Shown here: positions 38,871 to 45,470 of the stretch, one piece after another
Layout of the letters: the number at the start of each line of letters is the position of its first letter
Numbering within the stretch: position 1 is the stretch's first letter
Source of the DNA: Marinobacter sp. F3R11
Lineage (GTDB): Bacteria; Pseudomonadota; Gammaproteobacteria; Pseudomonadales; Oleiphilaceae
NCBI RefSeq assembly: GCF_003318275.1
Contig: NZ_QOCH01000009.1
Coordinates: 1 to 64,000 of the forward strand
DNA length: 64,000 nucleotides
Reading direction: 5' to 3'
Translations under genes and position numbers: made by a program
Notes under the pieces: model-generated
What the model was told of the DNA's origin: nothing
The model's input: only the letters and a program-made list of their open reading frames with translations
Database searches by the model: none

Positions 38871-39818
38871 ATGTCACTAAAATTATCACGCTTAAAACGA
38901 TGGCTGACGCTGGAAGATGCAGCAAAATACTTATCGTTAGCTTTGGGTGAACCAGTAGAGACGAAAGACTTAATCCAGCTATCGTTGGAGCAGGAGCTGG
39001 CATTAGCTGCAATGCTGCCAGATTCAATAATGGCAGTTAAATACAGGCACAACCCGCATGCCCACGAGGAAGAGCCACCCACTTCAAGAGAAAACGATCC
39101 ACTTGGACTCTTGGACAGACTGGAGCTTATGAACCGCTTAAGCTGGGCCTTGCTTCTTGATGAAGAAACAGTGTTCGAACCAGACTTTGAGGACGTAAGA
39201 CGAGTTAGCGGCTTGTGGAGCCTTCCCTGCCTTGAAAAAAGCAACAACATTACGCTGCTTGGAAGCCGCCTTACATCTGCACTGACTCAAAGGCACATAT
39301 CCGACCAGTCGAAGCCTGGCTTTGGCCCGATTATTATTCAAAACTCAATCACTGATGAATTTTGGGGCCTAGTTGAATTTTCCTATGATGCTTTTGATGA
39401 CGAAGATGACGATAGAAAGCCTGGCAGGAAAGACTATGTTCCAATATATGAGCTGCCAGAGAATGCCTTTATAGGAGTGTCACAGACTGAACTTCAGAGT
39501 TTCATAGGAGCCCTTCAGGAACCAGAGGCCACCCCGTCAGCCAACCAACTGGAAGCCCTGCCCGATGATTTCAGCGCCTTGTATGACGCCATGGGCGCTG
39601 GCGAATTGCCCCACATGGACATTGTCATAGCGGCATGGCGCAATTTCTGGAAAGAGCGCAGGCCAGATGATGGTAAACCGTATCCGGTAAATGCCGAGGT
39701 TGCCGATTGGATAAAGAAGCGAATGGAAACCCCGTCTACGGTTTTGGCGGAGAATATGGCAAAAATCATTCGCCCAAGCTGGGCACCATTAGGCCGCCAA
39801 TCAAAGTGCAATCGATAA
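38871..39818 (+). CDS. Unknown protein of the integrative element, 315 residues
   Basis: Not recognised. The N-terminus (about residues 8-50, starting WLTLEDAAKYLSLALGEPV) looks like a helix-turn-helix of the kind that reads promoters. The middle is acidic (DAFDDEDDDRK) and the C-terminus (about 250-310) is rich in alpha-helix with YPVNAEVADWIKKR and IRPSWAPLGR. Proteins with this overall plan are often found between the integrase and AlpA in small proteobacterial elements. It might be a regulator or part of the excision control. Base composition is slightly more AT-rich than its neighbours. It starts 91 bp after the integrase. Confidence 0.75.
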   Translation: MSLKLSRLKRWLTLEDAAKYLSLALGEPVETKDLIQLSLEQELALAAMLPDSIMAVKYRHNPHAHEEEPPTSRENDPLGLLDRLELMNRLSWALLLDEETVFEPDFEDVRRVSGLWSLPCLEKSNNITLLGSRLTSALTQRHISDQSKPGFGPIIIQNSITDEFWGLVEFSYDAFDDEDDDRKPGRKDYVPIYELPENAFIGVSQTELQSFIGALQEPEATPSANQLEALPDDFSALYDAMGAGELPHMDIVIAAWRNFWKERRPDDGKPYPVNAEVADWIKKRMETPSTVLAENMAKIIRPSWAPLGRQSKCNR

Positions 39819-39919
39819 AGGGGTCACCCCTTCCGGGCCAGTAACAGCAAGGCTTTCAGGAAGTGCCAACCCCTTCACCCTAAACCCTTTTATCTATTCT
39901 GCACCCGCCAGCAATTAGA

Positions 39920-39957
39920 GGATTACCCCGAACCAAACAGGAACCAAGGGGTAATCC
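39920..39957. promoter_or_regulatory. Inverted repeat covering the alpA leader and ribosome binding site
   Basis: GGATTACCCC (39920-39929) and GGGGTAATCC (39948-39957) form a perfect 10-bp inverted repeat with an 18-nt spacer. The right arm ends 3 bp before the alpA ATG and includes its only purine-rich ribosome binding sequence. It could be an operator for a dimeric regulator or an mRNA hairpin that hides the start. The core TTACCCC also opens each downstream iteron. Confidence 0.65.
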
Positions 39958-39960
39958 GAC

Positions 39961-40188
39961 ATGACCGCACAAGCACACACCGCAGGTACCAACCGCCAGC
40001 AACTCGAGCGGATGCTACGCCGCAAGGAAGTGGAGCAGATCACCGCCCGCAGCCGAAGCGCAATCTATGAGGGCATGGCCGCTGGCACTTTTCCGAAGCC
40101 AGTAAAGATTGGAGCCCGCGCCGTTGCATGGCCTGAGTCAGTAATTCGTAACTGGATTGCTGAACGCATGGAAGGGGGCGAAGCATGA
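39961..40188 (+). CDS. AlpA-family excisionase/regulator
   Basis: A 75-residue MerR-like winged helix-turn-helix protein with the AlpA pattern LRRKEVEQITARSRSAIYEGM and FPKPVKIGARAVAWPESVIRNWI-type C-terminus (cited here only in part). AlpA-type proteins activate integrase genes or act as excisionases in P4-like elements. It is preceded by a perfect inverted repeat and overlaps the next gene by 4 bp (ATGA). Confidence 0.9.
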   Translation: MTAQAHTAGTNRQQLERMLRRKEVEQITARSRSAIYEGMAAGTFPKPVKIGARAVAWPESVIRNWIAERMEGGEA

Positions 40189-40523
40189 AAAAGGAAGCGC
40201 CCGCCGCCACAGCAAAGCGCCTACGGAAGTATATCACCCCAAGGCACCGCCGCTTAATCGTCGCCCTGCTCATAGGCCCATTGCCCCGCGAAACAGCCGA
40301 CCGTGTAGCCGGGGCCAGTAACAGCCCCCACTACATTCGCGACCTACGCGACAAGTTCCACCTGAACATTTACACCGAACGTGTGGAGCGCATCGACCGT
40401 GACGGACACAGCACCCGGCCTGGGATATACCACCTGCAAGCGGATAGCCGAGAACTTGCAGAACTGCTGATTAGCTCGGCACTGCCAGATTGGCCCACAC
40501 CGGACGACGACACGAGGGGCTGA
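40185..40523 (+). CDS. Small helix-turn-helix-like protein of the element
   Basis: A 112-residue protein with no confident family. Residues about 17-65 (RHRRLIVALLIGPLPRETADRVAG and the following helices) look like a winged helix, and a similar small protein is usual directly after AlpA in elements of this class. It overlaps alpA by 4 bp, and the next gene begins 3 bp after its stop, so all three are in one operon. A DNA-binding accessory role is inferred. Confidence 0.7.
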   Translation: MKKEAPAATAKRLRKYITPRHRRLIVALLIGPLPRETADRVAGASNSPHYIRDLRDKFHLNIYTERVERIDRDGHSTRPGIYHLQADSRELAELLISSALPDWPTPDDDTRG

Positions 40524-40525
40524 AC

Positions 40526-40936
40526 ATGGCCAAGGACAGACGCGCCAGGGCCACCGGTAAGACAGGCAACGCCCCCTTTCTACACATACCGCACAGCGTT
40601 TTGAGCAGCGATGCTTACAAGACGCTGGACGGATGGGGGGCCAAGCTGCTGCTGGACGTTGCCGGGCAGTACAAAGGCCACAACAATGGCGATTTATGCG
40701 CGGCATGGTCGGTATTGCAGGCCAAGGGCTGGAAGTCGAAAGGAACGCTCCACAGAGCCCTTAACGCCCTACTGGAAGCCGGACTTATCGAACAGACCCG
40801 GCAAGGTGGCCGCAATCGTTGTTCGCTGTATGCCGTGACTTGGAAAAACATAGACGAGTGCAAAGGAAAACTGGACGTTTCACCGACCAAAGCTCCAAGC
40901 GCCCGCTACCTGAAACTTGAGGCAATGCTGAAATGA
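40526..40936 (+). CDS. Winged-helix protein, candidate replication or iteron-binding protein
   Basis: A 136-residue basic protein from ATG 40526, which has a GAGGGG ribosome binding sequence 7 bp upstream. A frame start at 40490 is possible but lies inside the previous gene. The pattern PFLHIPHSVLSSDAYKTLDG followed by KGTLHRALNALLEAGLIEQTRQGG is a winged helix of the type seen in small replication initiators and MarR-like regulators. It lies directly before the four iterons at 40948-41075, which makes it the natural candidate to bind them. Binding and replication are inference. Confidence 0.72.
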   Translation: MAKDRRARATGKTGNAPFLHIPHSVLSSDAYKTLDGWGAKLLLDVAGQYKGHNNGDLCAAWSVLQAKGWKSKGTLHRALNALLEAGLIEQTRQGGRNRCSLYAVTWKNIDECKGKLDVSPTKAPSARYLKLEAMLK

Positions 40937-40947
40937 AAACAGAATCC

Positions 40948-41075
40948 TTACCCCGTATGTGGGCCGACTTACCCCGTATGCGGGCTAGTCAGGGAAAAGT
41001 GAGCCACCAGCAAGCGACCATTACCCCGCATGCGTACCAGTCAGGCCATTTTGTCACCACTCATTACCCCGTATG
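40948..41075 (+). repeat. Four 12-bp iterons TTACCCCGTATG
   Basis: TTACCCCGTATG occurs at 40948-40959, 40969-40980 and 41064-41075, and as TTACCCCGCATG at 41021-41032. The first two are 21 bp apart start to start, two helical turns. The fourth sits inside a longer inverted repeat (ACTCAT...ATGAGT). The stretch follows a winged-helix gene and no gene covers it, which suits a replication origin or a regulator-binding array. Confidence 0.8.
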
Positions 41076-41177
41076 AGTACACCTTTATAAGTTACCAAGG
41101 GGCAGAGCCCTTTAAATCATCATGCAATACAGCGAGCGCCATCGAGCAATCACCGCCAGCCTGAAGGAAGCAGCACC

Positions 41178-41447
41178 ATGCACATGACCGCCCAATACCC
41201 GACTGACTCTGAAGCATACAACGCAATGAAGGCCGCACCGCCGAAACATTGCCCCACAATCGACGCAACCACCCGAAACATCCTGGAGCGCCTGCTAGTC
41301 GATTTGATGCACATGCGAGATTTCGAGTTTGACACCGAGACCAACTTGAACGGATACGTTGGCATGGATGTATGCACCAGCGTACTGGCCAGGCTTATTG
41401 ATGGGCCATTGCCCGACAACGTGACCGCCCTCGCTCATCGACGTTAA
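41178..41447 (+). CDS. Small unknown protein of the element, 89 residues
   Basis: Not recognised. The 89-residue sequence is mostly helical with a conserved-looking middle (ILERLLVDLMHMRDFEFDTETNLNG). There is a GAAGGA ribosome binding sequence 9 bp before ATG 41178; ATG 41184 is an alternative that overlaps the stop of a 21-codon upstream reading frame (41122-41187) in the ATGA manner, which might be a leader peptide. It lies directly after the iteron array. Being the last credible gene of the element, it may be cargo. Confidence 0.6.
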   Translation: MHMTAQYPTDSEAYNAMKAAPPKHCPTIDATTRNILERLLVDLMHMRDFEFDTETNLNGYVGMDVCTSVLARLIDGPLPDNVTALAHRR

Positions 41448-42150
41448 ACACGGAAGCCAGCCAAGGACGGCAACGGGCAATCTGCCATTTCTACTTAGCC
41501 CTACTTCAGATTATCCCGACTATAAAAAGCGATGAAGCCCCTGTTGGTAGGCAATCGCCAGAACGCCAAACATTCTCATTTTGAAAGGCAGCCACAGGAA
41601 GTAGGCAACGCCCAGCATGTTGACGAATATTGACATTTTGAGCGGCTGGCAACCTCAGAAAACCTCAGATTGTCTCAACCGGGCAACGCCGCCAGCCTGT
41701 TAAGGAATGTTAAGGTTTATCCTGCTAGATAGGGCGCTGGTACGCAGCAAAAGTGCGCATTCAGCTATTAACAGAAGTAAACCTTTTGAGCGCCGTGGAA
41801 GGCTCACAGCACGCGCCGCTGCAATCTGGCATAAGTTATCAGGGTAATGGCGACGAAGCCGACCCAGAGAGCATGGGGCCCCCAAGGCACTGAATAGCGC
41901 CGCGAGTCGGGGCAACCACGCGGTAAAAGAGAAATTTTCGGGCATCTATGCGCCTCACCAGATGAAGCGAAAAGCACCGCCAAAGCAACCACATAGGCCT
42001 GTACAACCAGAGCATTGCTAACCGAACTGTAAGCCATTACTGACAACGCCAAACTAAAAGGTACTCCCGAACGAGCCCCGCCCATGGGTGACGTGGAGCG
42101 CGAGAGTTCACTACATAAGAAAATTATAAGGGCCAGTTGTTATATCACTA

Positions 42151-42220
42151 TCCGCCAGCCACCATAGCCAGAGGCTTTAACGCTTCCGACACTACAACAC
42201 CGAATGACCGGCTGGCGGAT
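42151..42220. repeat. 11-bp perfect inverted repeat in the element's right part
   Basis: ATCCGCCAGCC (42151-42161) and GGCTGGCGGAT (42210-42220) are perfect inverses 48 nt apart. No gene covers it. It could be a large RNA hairpin or a pair of protein-binding sites. Confidence 0.6.
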
Positions 42221-42584
42221 TATCCGACACAGGGAGAATGCAATTAGCTGGATTGTTGCAGCCCTCAAAATTTGGTTTTCCTGAACTGACCACGCAAAAG
42301 AAAGGCTACGACACCGATGTCCGGAGTGTCGGCCCCTAGGGATTAGCCTACCCCCTTCCCCTGATTCAAGCGACAGGCCAAGGATCGCAGGTAATCACAC
42401 AGGAAAACACAGGATTACAGCCCCGCACAGAAGTTGCCTGCTGGCGGAGTGTTCGACAGCCGGGAGGGGCGGGGTATATCCTTGCACCACTGGAATACCT
42501 CGACCGCCCCCATTGAAATATTTTTACGCCCCCAAAATTCGGGTTTTAAGCTCCAATAAGTACCGGAGATAGCGCCGCAGAATT

Positions 42585-42603
42585 GGGGGTATTTATGGGG
42601 GTA
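42585..42603 (+). repeat. Right arm-type integrase sites (GGGGGTA pair)
   Basis: Two GGGGGTA copies at 42585-42591 and 42597-42603, 12 bp start to start and 65 bp inside attR. Spacing and orientation equal those of the left pair at 37476-37494. Confidence 0.65.
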
Positions 42604-42667
42604 CTTTCACAAATGAGGCATGGCTGTCTTTCGCCTTTTCAAATAGTTACAAGCTAACTTCGAGAGA

Positions 42668-42683
42668 AGGTGGGCCCACCATT
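42668..42683 (+). repeat. attR: second copy of the 16-bp repeat
   Basis: AGGTGGGCCCACCATT, identical to the tRNA 3' end at 37350-37365. The flanks differ (ACTCG after this copy, TTTAA after the left one). The remainder of the tRNA is absent here, so this is the far end of the inserted element. Confidence 0.9.
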
Positions 42684-43041
42684 ACTCGAAAAGTGCATCC
42701 CCAGCATTTCCTCAAACGGCTTCAGACTATTTTCTGCCTAGCCGAGGCCTGCTTGTGACGGCTTTTTCATTACATCAAAAGCCATCTTAACAGCCACATT
42801 TCAACTTGTTACAACGTCTACGGACAGCAGCACCGGGTTCGCTAGCCAGTATTTGTTGCGGATCAGTCATGGTTCGTCGCTGACTGACTGCTATGCTTCA
42901 TCCAAAGGTGCAAACGGCACACCGCAGTTTTACGGTTCACCTCTCCGTTCATAAAAATCCGTCAATCCCTGTAGCAGGATAGTTGCGTGCATACGACACG
43001 TCCCTGCACCGCTTCTGTATACCGCTGAAAGGAGATCGCGA
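42684..43041. other. Intergenic region right of the element
   Basis: 358 bp between attR and the DUF4398 lipoprotein gene. No gene or hairpin terminator was recognised. It should contain the promoter of the lipoprotein operon, but no site could be assigned with confidence. Confidence 0.5.
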
Positions 43042-43416
43042 ATGAACAGGCATATACCGATGTTATACATCGCCGGGATTACTGGCATTGCTCTTTCTAT
43101 TGGTGGCTGTGCAAGCCCCGGAGAGCGACCAGACTCAGACCTCCAGTCCGCAGAGAGCGCTCTTCAGCAGGCCGTAGCAGCAGACGCACGTGAGTTTGAA
43201 CCTGTGCTACTCAACAATGCCCAGAATAAAGTTGCTGACGCGAAAAGCCTGATAGAACAGGAAAAATACCGGGACGCCGAACGCCTTCTTGAACAGGCCT
43301 CCGTTGATGCCCAACTGGCCGGGGCGCGCTCGGAAACAGCCAAAGCCAAACACGCTGTAGAGGAGATCAACAGCAACATCGAGTCTCTGCGCAAACAAAT
43401 CCATCAAAGCCAGTGA
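43042..43416 (+). CDS. DUF4398-containing lipoprotein
   Basis: A 124-residue precursor with a lipoprotein signal peptide (lipobox IGGC, acylated C23). The mature part is a helical DUF4398-like domain (about residues 36-115) with SAESALQQAV and NAQNKVADAKSLIEQEKYRDAERLLEQAS. Ribosome binding sequence AAAGGAG is 9 bp before the ATG. It is followed 26 bp later by a second lipoprotein with the same domain joined to OmpA. Both probably sit in the outer membrane and may interact. Function unknown. Confidence 0.87.
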   Translation: MNRHIPMLYIAGITGIALSIGGCASPGERPDSDLQSAESALQQAVAADAREFEPVLLNNAQNKVADAKSLIEQEKYRDAERLLEQASVDAQLAGARSETAKAKHAVEEINSNIESLRKQIHQSQ

Positions 43417-43442
43417 TTGCCATATCTGGAAAGGAGACTGTT

Positions 43443-44252
43443 ATGAACAAATGCAACATAACACTGGGCATTGCTGTGAGTATGTCAGTACTGGTTGCCG
43501 GCTGTGCCACAAGCCAGCCAGACAATGCGATGGTGAATGAGGCCCGCGCCTCATACGCCAAAATCAAAGACGACCCTGATGTTGCGCGCAGTGGCGATCG
43601 CCAGCTTCGCAGCGCAAGAGACGAGCTGAATCGTGCGGAGTCCTTACTGGCTGACGGCGATGACACGGTTCGCATTGAGCATGCTGCCTACCTGGCTAAC
43701 CGCCACGCCCAGATTGCCAGCGAACAGGCCGAACGCGCGAAACTGCAGGCGCAGATTGATTCCGCAGAAGAGCGCCGCCGGGAGCTGATGCTTGATCAAC
43801 GTTCGGGCGAAGCAGAGCAGGCACGCAGGGAAGCCGATATGCTGCGCAAGAGAATGGAGGAACTGCAGGCGGAACGCACTGATCGCGGCATGGTACTGAC
43901 GTTGGGAGACGTCCTGTTCGATCTCAACAAAGCTGACCTTAAAGCTTCGGGAGAGAAGACCATAGGCCGCCTGGCACAGTTCATGAGGGAGTATGAAGAC
44001 AGGAAAGTCCGTGTGGAAGGCTATACCGACAGTACAGGTAACGATTCGTACAACCAGCAGCTATCCGAGCGTCGGGCTCTGGCAGTTCGGGACGAACTGG
44101 TCGCACAGGGTGTTGAGGGCCGTCGGGTAGAAATTCAGGGCTATGGTGAACAGTTCCCGGTCGCCAGTAATGACACTTCCACTGGGCGGCAGCAAAACCG
44201 TCGAGTAGAGATTGTGATCTCGGATAAAGACGGCAATATCGAAGCCAGGTAA
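43443..44252 (+). CDS. DUF4398/OmpA-family lipoprotein
   Basis: A 269-residue outer-membrane lipoprotein (lipobox VAGC, C21). Residues about 30-115 are a DUF4398-like helical domain, about 90-145 a coiled coil, and about 150-262 an OmpA peptidoglycan-binding domain with VLFDLNKADLK, the YTDSTG loop and LSERRALAV. The start at 43443 has AAAGGAGA 7 bp upstream. Together with the upstream paralogue it probably links the outer membrane to the wall. Confidence 0.92.
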   Translation: MNKCNITLGIAVSMSVLVAGCATSQPDNAMVNEARASYAKIKDDPDVARSGDRQLRSARDELNRAESLLADGDDTVRIEHAAYLANRHAQIASEQAERAKLQAQIDSAEERRRELMLDQRSGEAEQARREADMLRKRMEELQAERTDRGMVLTLGDVLFDLNKADLKASGEKTIGRLAQFMREYEDRKVRVEGYTDSTGNDSYNQQLSERRALAVRDELVAQGVEGRRVEIQGYGEQFPVASNDTSTGRQQNRRVEIVISDKDGNIEAR

Positions 44253-44375
44253 TGCCGATACACGTCTCGCCCGGGCCTGAACTCCGGACACATTGACAAG
44301 GATCAAGCCTGCCTCTACGAAAGGACTTAAACTGAAATTGATGAACACGCTGTCACATATCAGGAGTAATGCTGA

Positions 44376-44633
44376 ATGCCATTGGAAAAACACGATCTGT
44401 TAAATGAACTGCCAGAATCTAAAGATGCTATCCATAAACTGAAGATGACTGATCAGCACTTTGCGAAAATTTTCGAAGCGTATCACGACATTGATCATGA
44501 AGTGCGCCGCATTGAGCAGGGCGTCGAGACCACGTCTGATGAATATCTTGAGGAGCAAAAGAAAAAGCGACTGAGCCTCAAGGACCAACTCTACGGAATG
44601 ATCCGCGATTACGAGGCGTCAGTAGCAAGCTGA
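44376..44633 (+). CDS. YdcH-like (DUF465) small coiled-coil protein
   Basis: An 85-residue highly charged helical hairpin with the DUF465 pattern (HFAKIFEAYHDIDHEVRRIE and LKDQLYGMI). Members occur widely in proteobacteria; function is unknown. It is followed by a clear hairpin terminator at 44651. Confidence 0.87.
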   Translation: MPLEKHDLLNELPESKDAIHKLKMTDQHFAKIFEAYHDIDHEVRRIEQGVETTSDEYLEEQKKKRLSLKDQLYGMIRDYEASVAS

Positions 44634-44650
44634 GGCCGGAGAATGCTGAC

Positions 44651-44684
44651 GCACCTTGCAGTCATCTGTGAGGTGCTTTTTTTT
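44651..44684 (+). terminator. Terminator after the YdcH-like gene
   Basis: GCACCT (44651-44656) pairs with AGGTGC (44671-44676), followed by eight T residues. Confidence 0.82.
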
Positions 44685-44732
44685 GCTCTATACAGCAAAC
44701 TGTACCGGCCCGAACAAAACAGGGAGAAGAAA

Positions 44733-45188
44733 ATGCCCGAATGGCTGCAGTGGAGCCTGATTACTACCGGTGCGATCGCCATTATTGCGTTACTGGGCTT
44801 TATCCGCCGACAAACGGTTGTGCTGTCTGAGAACCGTATACGCCAGCAAAAGGCAGAGGCCTTTCAGGCCAAACGGCGCCAGAACATGATCGACAGTATC
44901 CGTGTAATCGCTATGGCTATTGAGGAAGACCAGGTCGAATACTCAGAAGCCTGCCTCCGTATCAAGGGCCTCCTCGATCACGTTGAGCCTGCGCTCATGG
45001 AAAAAGCTCCGTATCGGGTATTTATCGAAGTATATGAACAACTTCGCCATATGCCCACTCATCAGGCTCGCCAGGATACGGATGCACGCTTTGTGGCGAA
45101 AATGGACAAAGAGCGGTTCTCGGTAGAAAAGCGCCACGCTGATGAAATTCGGCGCGCGGCAACCGCTATCCGGAACCATGCATTCTGA
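44733..45188 (+). CDS. DUF2489 membrane protein
   Basis: A 151-residue protein from ATG 44733, with an AGGGAG ribosome binding sequence 6 bp upstream. One membrane helix is at about residues 8-26 (LITTGAIAIIALLGFI), followed by a cytoplasmic helical domain with the DUF2489 features IRVIAMAIEEDQVEYSEACL (cited in part). An extended frame from 44643 runs through the terminator and is rejected. Function unknown. Confidence 0.87.
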   Translation: MPEWLQWSLITTGAIAIIALLGFIRRQTVVLSENRIRQQKAEAFQAKRRQNMIDSIRVIAMAIEEDQVEYSEACLRIKGLLDHVEPALMEKAPYRVFIEVYEQLRHMPTHQARQDTDARFVAKMDKERFSVEKRHADEIRRAATAIRNHAF

Positions 45189-45354
45189 TCAGCGCCGATA
45201 TTTGTAACTTTTTGCAACAAACAAAGGTGCAGCGCGTGATTTTATTGATGCAATATCAGCAGGTTGCCCAAGCTGTCAAAAATGACGACGCACTCAAGTT
45301 CAGGCTCCCTGCCTCAGCACCTTTTCTTTTTGCAGACCTTGTCTAAATTGAAAT

Positions 45355-45389
45355 CAGGGCGGAGTTTTTCTGCATCGATGACCGCCCTG
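45355..45389. other. Hairpin CAGGGCGG/CCGCCCTG in the intergenic region
   Basis: A perfect 8-bp stem (45355-45362 with 45382-45389) and 19-nt loop, without a T-tract. It lies between the DUF2489 gene and a strong terminator, within a 250-bp stretch that could be a 3' UTR or a small RNA. Confidence 0.45.
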
Positions 45390-45439
45390 CGTTGTTTCTC
45401 CTGTTATGTTCGGACAACTCTGCTATGAGCGAAAGCCTC

Positions 45440-45469
45440 GCCGGCCTGTATTACAGGCCGGCTTTTTTT
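45440..45469 (+). terminator. Strong plus-strand terminator before the HDOD gene
   Basis: GCCGGCCTG and CAGGCCGGC form a 9-bp GC stem around TATTA, followed by seven T residues on the plus strand. It ends transcription that converges on the HDOD gene. Confidence 0.88.
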
Positions 45470-45470
45470 A

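Larger units (their letters stand above)
41448..42667. other. Gene-poor right part of the integrative element
   Basis: About 1.2 kb without a convincing gene. Two overlapping minus-strand frames (41700-41945 and 41804-42085) lack ribosome binding sites and sensible domain content. Visible structure includes several GGCAACGCC-type short repeats (about 41550-41690), an 11-bp inverted repeat at 42151-42220 and right arm-type sites at 42585-42603. Such a stretch may hold cis-acting sites for replication or packaging, or be decayed cargo. Confidence 0.6.
37350..42683 (+). mobile_element. 5.3-kb integrative element in the 3' end of the tRNA gene
   Basis: The element is bounded by a 16-bp direct repeat. 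It carries a P4-type integrase next to attL, a 315-residue unknown protein, an AlpA-type regulator, two small DNA-binding-like proteins, iterons and an 89-residue protein. The last 1.2 kb has no convincing gene. Matching pairs of GGGGGTA arm-type repeats sit near both ends. Nothing for conjugation, capsids, packaging or a replicative primase is visible. The tRNA gene is kept intact by the left repeat. The closest concept is a minimal phage satellite or a reduced integrative element; which one cannot be settled from sequence. Confidence 0.85.

Noticed and set aside
41700-42085. Two overlapping minus-strand frames (81 and 93 codons) in the right part of the element
   Set aside because: No ribosome binding site, odd composition and mutual overlap in different frames; treated as non-coding, although a decayed gene is possible.
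37350-42683. Prophage or conjugative element
   Set aside because: No capsid, tail, terminase, relaxase or type IV secretion gene is present in the 5.3 kb.
42668-42683. Right tRNA-like fragment as a second tRNA gene
   Set aside because: Only the last 16 bp of the tRNA region are repeated; no D, anticodon or T stems precede it.
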